Assembly (NCBI GenBank): GCA_024138025.1
Contig: JAMXBD010002777.1
Location: 1-64,000, forward strand
DNA: 64,000 nt
Reading direction: 5' to 3'
Source of the DNA: Combretum micranthum
Lineage: Eukaryota; Streptophyta; Magnoliopsida; Myrtales; Combretaceae
Shown one piece after another: positions 1 to 12,913 of this stretch. A program made the position numbers and the translations under genes. Under the pieces are notes generated by a model. That model was given only the letters and a program-made list of their open reading frames with translations, ran no database searches and was not told the origin of the DNA. Positions within the stretch are counted from its first letter, which is position 1, and every line of letters begins with the position of its first letter.

Positions 1-1595
1 TCAAAAACTCTTAAAGACAAATTGTTTGTGAAATATCAATGTTGAGACAACACTACAAAAATCATGCATACTAATATGAGAATATATATATATTCAAAGG
101 ATTTTCAACTATATAATTATCCATATATTTTTGCTTAAGGATTTTGGAGTAAAGAGAAGTTTGGAAAAATCATATTTTGTGAATTATAAATTCGCATCTA
201 TTTTGTGCCATAGTATTTGCAACCCAAATGGCTTTTTATGACAAAAACAACCTTAGAAATGGATAGATATTTTCAAATAGGTAGAAAACGGTACATTATA
301 TGTGCCATTCCGAGTTATATTGACCAAGTTATGGCCGTTTTAAATTGGAATTACTCCTCTATACAAATTTTAACGATCTTATAACATAGTTTTTGATAAG
401 TACCATAGAATCTACAAGACATACTCATTGTGGATATTCTTCTTAATTAAGTGATCTCGAGAGGAGTGTTCATACCCTAAGGATTATTTGATTAGTGGAA
501 TACCGATCAACTCATCCGTAAGCAAGAAGTGTCCTCATGGTCGAGTGAGTTTATTCCTACCTTTTACGTACTTGTTTGTCTTGTAGCCAGAGGCACTAGA
601 AGTAGGAAAAGAAAAATGAATTATGCATGAAAGTATTGGTTGAAAGAATGCAAGCATACGAGACATGAATTGTTGTGAATTAAATTGTGTTTTATTATTA
701 TGTTAGAGTGTGTGCAAATTATGTGATCACCTTTAAATTACTTAATCATATATTATGAGTTATATTAATTGATTATGCATATCACTAGCTAGTTTCATTT
801 CATGAGCCAGTACTAAACTCGATTGGATAAGAGTATATAGCTGGTTTGCAGGAGCCATAAGATAGGCGAATAGGAGCCTGGAAAAACTATTTTATGATGA
901 ACGAATAGGAGCTTGAAAAAGCTATTTTATGATGAGCGAGTAGAGCCCGAAATAAACTACATAAGTTGGATTTTAAAGATGGGTTTTAAAGGGCCTAAAA
1001 CACCTAACCCTAAATGGAGGTAAATCCATTCAAACATATGATTTCCGGTAGATCATATGTATTGCTTGTATATTTGCTTGATGCATTCATATGTTTGTTT
1101 AATAACTTGTTTGAAATTATTAATATGAGTACGTTAATTCATGAATAATCTCACTAAGCTAGTTATGCTTATACTCCGATAGACTTTGTTGTAATAGGAC
1201 CAATATCTTTATGCCCGAGGACTTCACATACTCAGTGAAATTATGTTTTGGGTAGCTTTGGAAATCCTTTGAAGATCTTAGGCTAAATATCATTTAATAT
1301 CTTTGATGTTAGTATTAAAGTCTAAGCTGATATTATGATTGTTTGGAGGTTGATAGGGAAAGCCCTAAGATAATATAAAGATTATATTCTTATAATGTTG
1401 AAATGAGATGATTATCTAAAATTCTTATATGCTGTATTTACTATCTCGAACTATACATCCCACCGATGTCTCCTATTGTTGTGATAGACGCCTTACATAT
1501 GGTGTTGAAACTTTCGCATGACTTCGAGAAGTCATTCTTAAGTTTTAATACCGTATGTGAACCACCACGTTTAGGGTATCCTTTGGGGCGTAACA
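1..1595 (+). repeat. Element 1, 5' LTR (left part outside window)
   Basis: This copy pairs with the LTR ending at 7856. It ends in GGGGCGTAACA and is followed after six bases by the tRNA primer site. It contains the block near 308-352 that is shared by all the LTR families in this window. Confidence 0.8.
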
Positions 1596-1601
1596 GTTAA
1601 A

Positions 1602-1613
1602 TGGTATCAAAGC
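1602..1613 (+). other. Primer-binding site (tRNA-iMet type), Element 1
   Basis: TGGTATCAAAGC differs by one base from the plant tRNA-iMet primer site TGGTATCAGAGC. It sits six bases after the LTR end, where minus-strand synthesis would be primed. It marks the element as + strand. Confidence 0.75.
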
Positions 1614-2689
1614 ATCAAGATAGGGAAGAAAACCATAGGTTCAGGAATGGAAGTCTTAGAGTAATGATAAGCTTTGGAATAATTCATGAGTATGATATGG
1701 AGATTCTTGTGAGTTTTAGTATCCAAATGGAAGATCAGGAGAGAAAAGACAAATAGATTTTCCATCGTAAGATAGGCAACCGTAGGTGAAGTAAAGGGAA
1801 AACCTAAGAATCTTATGGGACCACCCTATCCAATAAGATAAAAACAATTTAGAAAGTCCTAGAACCGTAACAATTGGGATATTTTAGTACCGAGTGGAAA
1901 GTCGCGTATTTTACGATTTCACCAAAAACATAAGTGGAAAACTAGTTTTTGTCTTTAAATGAATTCCCTAAAACGTTTTTAATCACAAGAAAATCACCTT
2001 TGTAAGAAATAAAAAATTCCCTACTTTTTGAATAAAAAAACCAATAAAAGACTATATGATCTAGTTTTAATCGCGAGTACATCCATTGATGTGCCAAAAG
2101 AAGAGGATCCCGAGTCTCTAAGATGAAGCAGGAGCTCCAAGAAGAGAAGTCGTAACCAAACAAGAAGAAGAGGATGTCGAGTCAAGAAGGAAGTGTCGCA
2201 TTTACCCGAAGCATAGCACCTTCGTTAACTAAATAAGATTTAATTAAAGAAAATAGTTAAGAGTTTTGAAGATAACCAATGAATTGAATAATCCCTAAGA
2301 AAATCCTTGTACCATTTTATAATATCCATGCTATGCCTTTTTCCTCAAATGAATTTCTTAAAAGATGTCCTATTTTGTGGTTTTATGAAATTCTATTTTG
2401 GAAATTCTTGTTTTGCTTACCAAACTTTTTGTTGAGTGTTTTATATGATTTTATTTCTATGAATTTGATTTTCAATTATAAATTTCTAATCTTTTATGTC
2501 TAAGTTTTCTATGTTTCTATTGAATAAAATTTTCTTTTATGATTATTTAAATTTTATTTATTATTCTTTTGATTATGTCAATTTCGATATTTTGATAATT
2601 ATGGTTGTTCTAGATTTCCAAGATTTCCATTAAATATCATGATAAAACTTAATAAGTTAGGAGAAAAGAATGAACTCACGTAATTAAAA
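1614..2689 (+). other. Element 1 leader region, no intact gene
   Basis: This AT-rich stretch lies between the primer site and gag. In Elements 2, 3 and 4 the same position holds an extra ORF. Here I can find no reading frame of useful length and only faint similarity, so the ORF has decayed or was never present. Confidence 0.5.
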
Positions 2690-3016
2690 TATTGAAACAG
2701 TCGTACTCAAAGAGGACGACACTGCGATCAACATTCTTCAAATCAACCAGTTGGGGAAGAAAATCAACCCAAAGTTTCTCCTCCAAATTCGCAAGCTATG
2801 CCACCACCGAATCCACCGATTGACAACCAGGCCACTCTTGAACAAATAGCACATTTGTTCAATATTCTTGTGCAGTAGTAGAATGCACACGCTTCTACTT
2901 CGACCCCATCCCAAAACGAACATCAAGCATCCGTGGAAGTGCCTACACCACAAAATGAGTAAACCCATACCGTGCCCTCGCCGCCACCGCACCACAAAGA
3001 CTATAACGTCCTAACC
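2690..3016 (+). pseudogene. gag: gag, N-terminal part (Element 1)
   Basis: The sequence encodes the Gln/Pro/Asn-rich N-terminal segment seen in the gag genes of Elements 2-4, including a pattern of Q-L-A/I-N-L-spaced residues and proline runs. Stops interrupt it, including two adjacent stops near 2876-2881. It breaks off at 3016, where a foreign LTR is inserted, and resumes near 5300. In a working element Gag would form the cytoplasmic virus-like particle. The remaining frame is too damaged to make it. Confidence 0.6.
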
Positions 3017-5300
3017 TGTTGGCATTACAACCCGCCACGGTCCTCTCTTGAATAGGACATGCTAAGGCTCAAATTTCCACAATAAAACATGAATATCACC
3101 TGTACAACTCACAAGGTATAGAAGAAATCATATGGTCCTCATAAATAAACATTCTGATAAATATAAAATCTCCATAATCAGAAAACTAGACATTATTCAC
3201 ATAACTGCAGGTCAACAAGTCAAACCATACCCTAAAAACTAATACCACATATAGAACTCCAGATACAACTCAAAATCCAATGGACATAAACATGAGTCTA
3301 ACTGAATAACAACAAAACATAAAAAGTCTTCCTTGATCCATCCTATGTCATCTATGACTATACAACTAGTCATCAGCAGGGTAGTCAGGACCACTAACGC
3401 CATCCCCACCCTCATAGACGATATCAAAACCCGATAGATCATATATCACACTATCATCACCTGCACCTGAAATATAACAGGATAAGCTACAAAGCCCGGT
3501 ACGATAATATCCACTCCAGTTCAAGCAAGATTATGCACATACAACATGTTTAAATAAATGCAACTGAACTAAATGCATACACAGATTATTATCTATTTTA
3601 GTCCAACAAAACAACACAGTTCAGAATCCAGTATACATAAATCCTGAACTCAGAGTAACTCAGACTTTACTTTAAAAAAAACAATCAACTGATTTGAAAA
3701 TAAGTAATCATATACATATATGGATGAGTGGGTACTCCCAAACATCCCAATTCCTGAACACCTAAATTCTACTGGAATCATATCTTAGCACAAGTCCACT
3801 CGGGACAACCTCACACTAAGATCATCAGGGTGCCTCACCAGTATCACTGTCTGCCAGGTCTCTACCGGTCAAAGCCAACCATAACTAGATAGGCAATTAT
3901 TAAGCCGAATATTTATTAAGTTCATTATGCAATTCTGTTCCTACATCCATTCACAAAAATTCTTATCTACAAGCACATACATCAAACAATGGATTGGTCG
4001 TACCTTTTATATTCAGGAGGTAACTTGAACTTTTCAAAAACAACCGTCAACAACTACTAGAAAACCAAACCACAACACTACCAGCCACTACCACTAAACT
4101 CTCAAACTCCTAAACCCGATATCAAACAACAACTCCAAATCTCAACCTGTAGCATATCAACATATATCAAATCACCAACATTCATAGATAGATCAAACTT
4201 AATATAAATAAACCTATCTACACTATCCTGATTTAGAAATTTTCGTTATTGCACGGTCTATTCCGATCAAACTTCACAATTATCCTCAAGAATAACAAGG
4301 AACCGCAACAATTCCACAATCACCAAATATTTTCACTAAAACCCTAATTTGCATAACATAAAGAATATATAAGGATTGTTTAACTCCTATTTTGTTGGAA
4401 TCCATAATAGAGGAAATTTACTTACTATTTTGAATCACCAAAACTCGTCTTGCATTCACCAATTCACAGATCTCACACGTGCTAGGGTTTTTCTCTAAAA
4501 ACCTTCATGCGAAAATTCAACCAAACCCTAAGAAACTTATTAAATTTATATATAATCCAAATGAGAAGGTTAAGATCACTTACTTTGGATCAAAAACACA
4601 TGCCGATGATTCCCCAAGCACGAATCTTTAAGAATACTCAAAAACTCTCTTTCATGAAGGAGAAATGATATAAAGAAAAATCTGTCGAAATGTCTTTTCG
4701 CGTCTCATTTTTATAGAAAATTTGGTTATACGCTGGCCCTATCGGTGCGTACTTGTAGATCTTGCCAGCATACACCGTACGCTGGCAAATTCACACGAAC
4801 AAAGGCATCCTTCGTCATCGGGGCTTTGAATCCCAGAATTTCAATTCTTCCTTCATACGCCAAAATCCTTGTCCTACACGACGCTTTCATTCGGTGTGAG
4901 ATAAAACCCTTGTGAATGCCGCCAGCAACTTTCCCAGCTTTAGAAACGCTACTGTTCCCATCCTATACCGTCTCTACGTCGGCGTAGATTCTCTAGGAGG
5001 CGCCTAAAGACTATTTTTTTCTTTGTCAAAAGCTATTCTTCAAATATCTCTAGATCATAGATAAAACCCTCAACTTAATACTAAGGGACCATAAAACCTC
5101 CTTATTTTTCAACATATGACAACTTTTGCCCTTTATCATAATTTTATTAAAGATTTACTGTTTTTATGGATTGTTTACCATCATTAATGTGATGGTTGAT
5201 AATATATCTCGTTTATTAGGTTAACCATAGAACCCTTTATTTTATAACAAATGACACATTTTCCCTTCATTATAAAATATTTTTCTATATATTACGAAAC
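3017..5300 (-). mobile_element. Solo LTR of a different family (LTR-F) inside gag
   Basis: About 2.3 kb of non-coding sequence splits the Element 1 gag frame. It begins TGTTGGCATTAC, like a reversed LTR 3' end, and has a reverse-strand TATA box (TATAAAAA, 4708-4715), which places U3 at the right. No gag or pol sequence is inside it, so it is best read as a solo LTR on the - strand. The right edge is approximate (5285-5305) and I could not find a clean target duplication; about 20 bases of gag may have been lost. The right end carries an imperfect duplication of about 75 bp. Confidence 0.55.
4708..4715 (-). promoter_or_regulatory. Candidate TATA box of LTR-F
   Basis: Read on the - strand this is TATAAAAA, followed by a short leader. 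It is the basis for orienting this solo LTR. Confidence 0.4.
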
Positions 5301-5985
5301 CCTACCAAGGAATTTTGTCGGAATTCATCAAGAGCAATGGATACTTCGATGGAGCCTTTGGCAGCCGATGAGGCAGAAGATTGGCTGCACAAATAGAAAG
5401 GTCATTCAATACGTATGAGTTGATGCAACACCTAAAGATTACCTATGGAACCTATATACTTCACCTAAATGCTCGTGTGGTAGAAATCCAAGAGTAGACA
5501 ATTGATGCAATCCAATCACCTAGGAGAGTTTCGCCACGAGTTTCTGAGAACTACTTCCCAGGCAGCCTTCGAGCTCAGTATAGCTCAGACTTCTTACATA
5601 TCGTGCAACAAGGCAGAATGGTAGAACAATATGAGACCGAGTTCAGTCGGCAACTCCAGTATGCACTTAACTCGTACAAGTATAGCGAGGAGCTAAAGAG
5701 GCAAGTCTTTTTGAACGGACTAGATGAAGAACTGCGAATGAAGTTGGAAGAATTTGATATAAGGAATTTCCGAGGATTGGTAGAAAGAGCACGGATTGTC
5801 AAAGGAACAAAAAGGAGAAAGACTTGTGGACCAGAAAGGAAGTTCCATGTTATTGAAAGGAGATTTCATGAAAGACCCAGTTTTGGCTACCCATAAAAAA
5901 AGTTCAAGCCAAACAACAGTTTTGGAGAAATTGTTAGTAGAAGAAGAGAAGCACCAAAGAACATAGTTTGCTGGAAAATTCAACA
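5301..5985 (+). pseudogene. gag: gag, capsid part (Element 1)
   Basis: This continues the gag frame after the solo LTR. The frame open from 5603 to 5896 encodes the second half of the Ty3 gag domain, with the E-Q-Y-E-T-E-F segment, the F-L-N-G-L-D-E-E-L-R segment and a basic tail. The upstream part (about 5320-5600) matches the capsid start, with F-I-K-S-N and D-E-A-E-D-W-L residues, but is frameshifted. No zinc knuckle remains: the interior stops near 5985, close to the start of the 3' LTR. It is therefore a truncated, non-functional capsid gene. Confidence 0.75.
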
Positions 5986-5989
5986 GGTG

Positions 5990-7856
5990 GTGACGATAAG
6001 GAAAATTTTAAAAGTTTGAAGATTTTGTAAAAGAAGAAAAAGAATATGAAAATGAGAAGAAAAATACATTCAATACAACTACCAAGTATTTGACCACACC
6101 AAAAACTTAAGAATAATTTGAAAAAACTTATTTTTTAATCACTAGGAATAAAATTGATAAATAACTTAAAGAACCAAATTTTTGAAATTAATTTACTTTT
6201 GAAAAGATAGGAAATGGAATTATAGGAAGACACTCAAACAACCCAAGTATATTTTAGTTTTCTTTATAACAATTCAAATAGGAGAAATTTTCAAAGTTTT
6301 TATCTTTTAAAATTTTTAAAGACAAATTGTTTGTGAAATATCAATGTTGAGACAATACTACAAAAATCATGAATACAATATGAGAATATATATATGTTCA
6401 AAGGATTTTCAACTATATAATTATCCATATATTTTGCTTAAGGATTTTTTAGTAAAGAGAAGTTTGGAAAAATCATATTTTGTGAACTATAAATTCGCAA
6501 CTATTCTGTATTGTAGTATTTTGCAACCCAAATGGCTTTTTATGACAAAAATAACCTTAGAAATGAATAGATATTTTCAAATAGGTAGAAAACGGTATAT
6601 TATATGTGCAATTCCAAGTTATAATGACCAAGTTATGGCCGTTTTAAATTGGAATTACCCTCTGTACAAATTTTAACAATCTTATAACATAGTTTTTGAT
6701 AAGTACCATAGAATCAACAAGAAATACTCATTGTGGATATTCTTCTTAATTAGGTGATCCCGAGGAGAAGTGTTCATACCCTGAGGATTATTTTGATTAG
6801 TGGAATTACGATCGACTCATCCATAAAAAGAAGTGTCCTCATGTCGAGTGAGTTTATTCCCTACCTTTTACGTACTTGTAGCTAGAGACACTAGAAGTAG
6901 GAAAAGAAAAAATGAATTATGCATGAAAGTATTGGTTGAAAGAATGTTGAGCATACCAAGACATGAATTGTTATGAAATTAAATTGTGTTTTATTATTGT
7001 GTTGGAGTGTGTGCAAATTCTGTGATCACCTTTAAATTACTTTAATAATATATTATGAGTTATATTAATGATTCATGCATATCACGTAGTTAGTTTCATT
7101 TCATGAGCTACTAAACTTGAGACAAGAGTATAGTAGCCGGGTTTCAGGAGCCATAAATCTGCAAGATGGGAATAGGAGCCTGAAAGAACTATTTTATGAT
7201 GGGCGAGTAGGAGCCTAAAATAAACTACATAAGTTGGATTTCAAAGATGGGTTTTAAAGAGCCTGAAAACACCTAACCACTGAATGGAGGGTAAATCCAT
7301 TCAAAACATATGATTTTCGGTAGATCATATGTATTGCTTGTTCACTTGCTTGATGCATTCATATGCTTGTTTAATAACTTGTTTGAAATTATTGATACGA
7401 GTACGTTATTCAAAATATTCTCACTAAGCTAGTTATGCTTATACTCCGATAGACTTTTGTTGTAACAGGACCAATTTCTCTTATGCATGAGGACTTCGTA
7501 TACTCGAGTGGGATTATGTTTTTGGGAGCTTCTGGAAATCCTTTGAAGATCTTAGGCTAAATATCATTTAATATCTTTTGGTACAGCTGATATTATGATT
7601 GTTTGGAGATGTATAGGGGCCCCTATGAAGATGTAAGGACTATATTCTTGTAATGTTAAAATTAGATGGTTATCTAGCTTTCTTGTATGATGTATTTACT
7701 ATCCCAAACTACACATCCCACCGGTGTCTCCTATTGTTGTGATAGATGCCTTACATATGGTGTCGAAGCTTTCGCATGACTTCGGGAAGTCATTCTTAAG
7801 TTTTAATATCGTATGTGGCAGACTACCACGTCTAGGGTACCCTTTGGGGCGTGATA
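5990..7856 (+). repeat. Element 1, 3' LTR
   Basis: This is the second LTR copy. Bases from about 6308 match the 5' LTR at the window start. The end GGGGCGTGATA is close to the canonical GTGACA end of these families. The left edge is uncertain because the 5' copy is cut off by the window. Confidence 0.7.
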
Positions 7857-9260
7857 CACTCCCTTAACACAACTATAAATCAATCATGTTATAAACTTCC
7901 TTCATAAGATAGATATCATTTGAAAAAGGGAAGGAATAAGCTTCATCTAGCCTAGTATATTAATAATCATAAACACGTCCATGCATGCCATATATACCTA
8001 GCTTTAATTCACCTAGTAGCTTATTTAGTGACTAAATTTAAAGCTAGGCAAGCATCATATCTCTAGCATCCCAAAAATATGACTAACACAATGTACTGAT
8101 GAATCCGAAACAACACAACAGGGACATAGGGGTCCAATACAACTACAACAATACTGGGTGTTAGTGAAAACAGGCAATCCCTCATCAACCTAAAACTCTA
8201 TGAAGTAGTCTCATTGAGGTGCATGCTACTGGCCCAATCATATATATTGTATAGTTTTAGAGACTGTAACCTTAAATTGCACTCGGCATGACTTCACTTT
8301 GCTCGGGTGATTGCTATTTCAATACTATTCCTCTATTAGATATCCATCAAGCAAACATAGTGACTTAAGAACCTAACTACCCTGTAAGATTTGACACCCT
8401 AACAAGGGTCGCTCTTGGCTTGAGATGACCAAGCACAAGTAGCAAGCAATTACTAAGTTAAGTTTACGTATTAATCCAATTATTAGTTTCTATTATAGAA
8501 CACAAGATACAAGATCACTACGTACCTATATCGAAAAGTTGCTCTCAACCATCCTAGTCTATATATATATTATATCACTAATCGGATTAAACTCAATACT
8601 AAGGCATCATCATGCATTACCACCATCGCTGTAACATATATTAACTTTCAACCATTCAATTATAATCCTTGGTACAAAAGAGTTGTATAGAATATCATAA
8701 AACACAACAAATTGAACATGTACATGCTGTCATCTCTTTTCTTTTTCTATTTCTTTTTCATAAAATATATAATGCAGTATATATAAAAGTAATTTTATTA
8801 AGACACCATTTATGTCAAACCATCTCTTTCTCTCAATATATACATATATCTATTTAAATATGTCACAAATATGTAAATAAAACTCTCTGTGAAATATAAA
8901 TACCAAACCATGTTTCTTAATAACTTGTTGACAAACTTTGTCCTTATCTTCAATCATAATATATATGAGAATCATTTAACATAAACATGAACTGCATTTG
9001 ACATTGGAATATAATATTAATACAAGGAAGAAAGAATCTTCTTCCAATGGACAAGTCGCAATAGGAGTAATAGTAATCTGACCTCATCATCGCACCATTT
9101 TGAAGATTTTTAGTTTTATTGGTGTGTATGTATATTATAATTTTGCACTTTATGTGCATTTATATAATAAAATTAAGTTCATCCATAGTAACATCAAAAT
9201 GTAATAGTAATTTTATATATAGTAATGCTAATTTGTGGTAATAGAAAAGGTAATGGTCAT
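7857..9260. other. AT-rich DNA, unclassified, no gene seen
   Basis: No reading frame here has recognisable protein similarity. The text resembles degraded LTR or transposon DNA but matches no other part of the window. The open frames at 8669-8857 (+) and 8950-9159 (-) look like chance frames in AT-rich sequence. Confidence 0.5.
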
Positions 9261-10144
9261 TGATAAGTCTATTTTACACTATTCTATTCATTGGAATTTA
9301 GGCCTTAATTGATCCAATTTTAGATAAATTCTTATGAATTTTGTGCTTCTTTTGTTCAAACGTTGTCTTTCAGCTCCTAAGATAAAAAAAAAAAAGAAGA
9401 AACAAAGTGTTTTAAATTAGATTTGGAGCAAAACAACAATAAAACTCAAAGATAGACTTCTATTGAGGCCTTTAGAAATGCCTATTGAGGGCAAAATTCC
9501 AAGGCACAATAATGCAAAGTTCCTAGTTGCGCCCCAAACCGAGCCCTTAACATGACCCTCGATTTGTACTAAGGTGGTCGAGCCCTGGATTCATGATACA
9601 ACTTCAATCGCACTATAAAGTTGAGCCTCATATTTGACCCGTGATTGAAGCTGAGTAAAAATTCAATCTCTGAAGAAAAGATACAGCTTAGAATGTGGTC
9701 AAACATTGAGCCTTGGATCTAAACTACGAAAGGTGACCCCATCTAGCTGTCATTAATGAGCTGGCTCTACGTGTATGCATGAGAAAGAGGATGAATTTTG
9801 TCATAAAGAATCTGCTACGTCTACGAATAAAATCTTCATGATTTTTGTGTTTGTAGCCTATAAATAAATGTGCACAAATGCCTAATAGGGTATGAAGAGT
9901 ACCGTATGTAAGATATCACTAATAGAGAGAGAAATCTTTAGTGAAAGAACAGTTTCTTCTTGCTAAGGAATTCAAAGTTTTCTTGATAAAATCATTTTTA
10001 CCCATTGTTTGTATTTGCAAGGTTCTAAATTGAATTTGTAACATTCATCTTTAGTTTTGTATTATTTCTTCTGAATTTGTGCTTAACATTCAAATCTATG
10101 GAGAATAATCTCCTTAACTTAAGGTTTGTGAATTTAAGACTTGA
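9261..10144 (+). repeat. Tat-like LTR fragment
   Basis: The stretch begins TGATAAGTCTATTTTACACT, a style of start I associate with LTRs of the plant Tat/Athila group. It has a TATA-like TATAAATAAATG near 9858 followed by a leader. It stops where the family-C LTR begins at 10145. The assignment rests on remembered style, not on a search. Confidence 0.35.
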
Positions 10145-10920
10145 TGTAAACTCCTAAAATTTCAGTTAATTTTAAGCTTAATCTTAGAATTAAAAGTCAA
10201 CTGGAAACCCTAAAGGTCAACAAAAGATTTGTACAAACCCTAGAATTTAGATCCTGCATTGTCGTATTATTTATCCCCAGAAACGAAGTTGAAATAATTA
10301 ATGATAATAGTTTATAATAAGATAAGGAAACATAAAAATATTAGATTCTCAAATTTCGAGCGTCCTTTGAACTAAAACGGGATAAGTTCTCGAAAAGCGT
10401 GTCCCGAAGCTCGGAACAGTAAAATATTCCGATGACACTGTTAGGAACGATTTAATACAAGGATTTCAAAAATATCAGTTTCGTAATTTTTCAGTAACTA
10501 AAAATAATAGATATCGCAATTATACGTGTATTTTCTTACTACCGGTATTTTACAAGTCACATCTACTTTCCATTACACTATTCATTACTATTTTACACTA
10601 TTCAATTATCTTTACTTTTTCTAACACCTACTCTTATACTCTATACACCAATTATCTTTACTTTTTATCTTTTTCATAACTTCATATCATATCTACCTTG
10701 CATATTATTACTTTTAATACACAAATTTCAAAAAAATAAATCTCTCCCTCTCTCTTACCCTAGTGACAACCCACCCCCCCCCCCCCCCCCCAACACACAC
10801 ACACACACTCTCTCTCTCTCTCTCACTCATATTTTTTTAATATTTCTTTATTTAAATCACTCAATTCACTCCTATTTTCCTATAAATATCCCCCCCACCC
10901 CCCCAAATCATTCACATCTA
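10145..10920 (+). repeat. Family-C LTR, 5' fragment (U3 only)
   Basis: It begins TGTAAAC and is colinear with the complete family-C LTR start at 11978, including the shared U3 block near 10396 and a TATA box at 10881-10888. It is cut about 30 bases after the TATA box and joined directly to integrase sequence, so R, U5, gag and most of pol were deleted. Confidence 0.7.
10774..10830. repeat. C18 run followed by (CA)n and (CT)n
   Basis: A run of 18 C (10774-10791) is followed by CA and then CT dinucleotide repeats in the U3 of the family-C fragment. Confidence 0.9.
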
Positions 10921-10922
10921 TA

Positions 10923-11947
10923 GGATATGATACTATTTGGGTCATAGTGGATCGATTAATAAAGACAGCACACTTCCTCCCAATCAACATGACATACTCC
11001 ATGGATAAGTTGGCAAGGATATACATAAGGGAAATAGTGCGATTGCATGGAGTTCCTGCGGGAATAGTTTCCGATCGAAACCCAAGGTTTGTGTCTAAAT
11101 TTTGGACGAGCTTACAAAGATGTATGGGAACAAAGCTACACTTCAATACTGCCTATCACCCTCAAACTGATGGTCAATCAGAGAGGATGATACAAACTTT
11201 GGAGGATATGTTGCGAGCCTGTGTGATAGAGTTTAAAGGTAGTTGGGATGCACACCTACCTTTGGTAGAGTTTGCCTACAACAACAACTACCATTCCACG
11301 ATCCATATGTCACCTTATGAAGCGTTGTATGGAAGACGGTACCGATCACCATTATTCTGGACGATGTAGAAAAGTTGAGCATCGGACCTGACTTGGTACA
11401 AGATGCGGCCGAGAAGGTGCGAATCATCCAATAAAAGATGAAGGAAGCACAAGATGGACAAAAGAGCTAGGCAGATATGAAGAGACATACGCTCGAGTTT
11501 GAAGTTGGGGACCATGTGTACTTGAAAGTAAACCCCATCAAGAGTATTCACAGAGTTCGAGCACAAGGAAAGTTGAGCCCATGATATGTAGGACCCTTTG
11601 AAGTGCTTGAAAGAGTAGGAGATCTTGCTTATCGTCTGGCACTCCCTCCTAACCTATTTGGAATTCACAATGTATTCCATGTATCAGTCCTACGGAAACA
11701 TGTGACAGATCCTACCAGAATTGCAGAACAGGAACCAGTTTGGTTGAAAGAAAATCTCACATACGAGGAGCACCCAATTCAGATCCTAGATCACAAGGTG
11801 CAGAAGCTTCGGAATAAAGAAATCAAGTATGTGAAGGTTCTATGGAAAAACCACTCGCATTAAGAAGCAACCTAGGAGGCTGAAAGCGACATACGCTAGA
11901 AGTATCCGAGTTTGTTCGAAGAATCAGGTATGAACTTCAAGTTTTGA
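10923..11947 (+). pseudogene. pol: pol 3' part: integrase core plus chromodomain (Element 2)
   Basis: The frame 10947-11369 encodes the rve integrase core. The three acidic residues appear as V-D-R-L, S-D-R-N-P and Q-S-E-R. The GPY-like region and a chromodomain follow (about 11600-11930), with H-V-S-V-L-R-K, E-E-H-P and V-K-V-L-W-K-N-H segments, then a stop near 11945. A chromodomain after integrase is the mark of chromoviruses and is thought to guide insertion into heterochromatin. A frameshift near 11369, stops near 11434 and 11468, a frameshift near 11600 and a stop at 11861 break it. Everything upstream of the first catalytic Asp region is deleted, so it is a pseudogene. Confidence 0.85.
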
Positions 11948-11963
11948 GGACAAAACTTTCTTT

Positions 11964-11977
11964 AACGGGGGGTAGGT
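11964..11977 (+). other. Polypurine tract, Element 2
   Basis: A purine-rich AACGGGGGGTAGG lies immediately before the LTR start TGTAAACC. This is where plus-strand synthesis is primed and it confirms the LTR boundary. Confidence 0.8.
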
Positions 11978-12913
11978 TGTAAACCCCCGAAGTTTTGAAT
12001 TCAAATTAAGGCTTAAACCCTAATTAGAAGTCGACCGGATTTCTAAAGTCAACAAAACCCTAGTTCATCGTAACCGCTTAAGTCCGGCATTCCCGTTTAA
12101 GAAACCCTAAGAGAATAAGAAAGAGTTTAGTGAGTAGAATAGTTCGTAATTATCCAAGGAAGCTTAAAAAAATCAGTTTAGTAAAACCGCAACTCGTTTT
12201 GAACCCAATCGGACACAGTTCTCGAAAAATGTGTCACGGAGTTTGGAATAGTAAAAATATTCCGAATACACTGTTAGACTTGTAAAAATATAATATTTTC
12301 AAAAATATCAATTTCATAATTTTTCAGTAGCTAAAAATATCAGATATCGCATTTATACGCGTATTTTCTTACTCCGTTACTTAATTTATCATGTCTACTT
12401 TACATTACACTATTTACTACTATTATACACTATTTATCTATCTCTACTTTTTTTTATAACCTACTCTTACAACTCATTCACCTATTTCTTACACATTTTC
12501 ATTTCCAATACAACTTCACATCTTTCATATCTTACTTTTAATTAATCAAAAGACAAATTTTCACTTCCTCCTTTCTCAAAATGCACCGATCCCTCCCTCT
12601 TTTGTTCTAAATTGTTTTATTTTTCATTTATTTAATTAACATAAATTATCTCCCACATTTTCCTATAAATACCCCCTCTTACTTCCACTTCTTTCACACC
12701 TTTCTTCTACTAAAGTTATTCTACAAAAATCTCTCCAAGAAACTCCTCTCAAGAAGCTTTCTCAAGTGTAGTTCTTTTAGGTAAATGTTCTTCAAGACTT
12801 CCATATGTTCATTTACTTAGTATGAGCTTAGTGTGTTTTTTCTAAAAACCATGAGGATTAAGAAAGCAACAATAGGTTCATACTTTGTTTTTTTTCATAA
12901 TCTACTTTTCTTA
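11978..12913 (+). repeat. Family-C central LTR, segment 1 of 3
   Basis: It starts TGTAAACCCCC right after the polypurine tract. It contains U3, a TATA box (TATAAATA, 12664-12671) and the start of the leader. Element 3 is inserted at its right end. The LTR resumes at 30741 and ends at 37756, about 3.2 kb in total without insertions. Confidence 0.85.
12664..12671 (+). promoter_or_regulatory. TATA box of the family-C LTR
   Basis: TATAAATACCCC precedes a CT-rich leader. It is conserved at 10881-10888 (+) and, on the other strand, at 58527-58534. Confidence 0.6.

Larger units (their letters stand above)
1..7856 (+). mobile_element. Element 1: degenerate Ty3/gypsy LTR retrotransposon
   Basis: Two direct copies of one LTR flank a gag-derived interior: bases 1-1595 match about 6308-7856 almost base for base apart from indels. 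A primer-binding site lies just after the first LTR and gag fragments follow. No protease, reverse transcriptase or integrase is left between gag and the second LTR, so the element has lost pol and cannot move by itself. A solo LTR of another family splits gag. The LTRs resemble family C, with a similar 3' end and similar internal blocks. The 5' LTR starts before the window, so its target duplication cannot be checked. Confidence 0.8.

Noticed and set aside
2158..2195. Possible vestige of the extra-ORF basic motif (K-K-K-R-M-S) in Element 1
   Set aside because: The frame is not fixed and an alternative frame reads as Gln/Glu-rich; too short to support homology.
8669..9159. Short AT-rich frames as small genes
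   Set aside because: Residue make-up (Ile, Tyr, His, Phe, Lys) is that of random AT-rich DNA, with no conserved motif.
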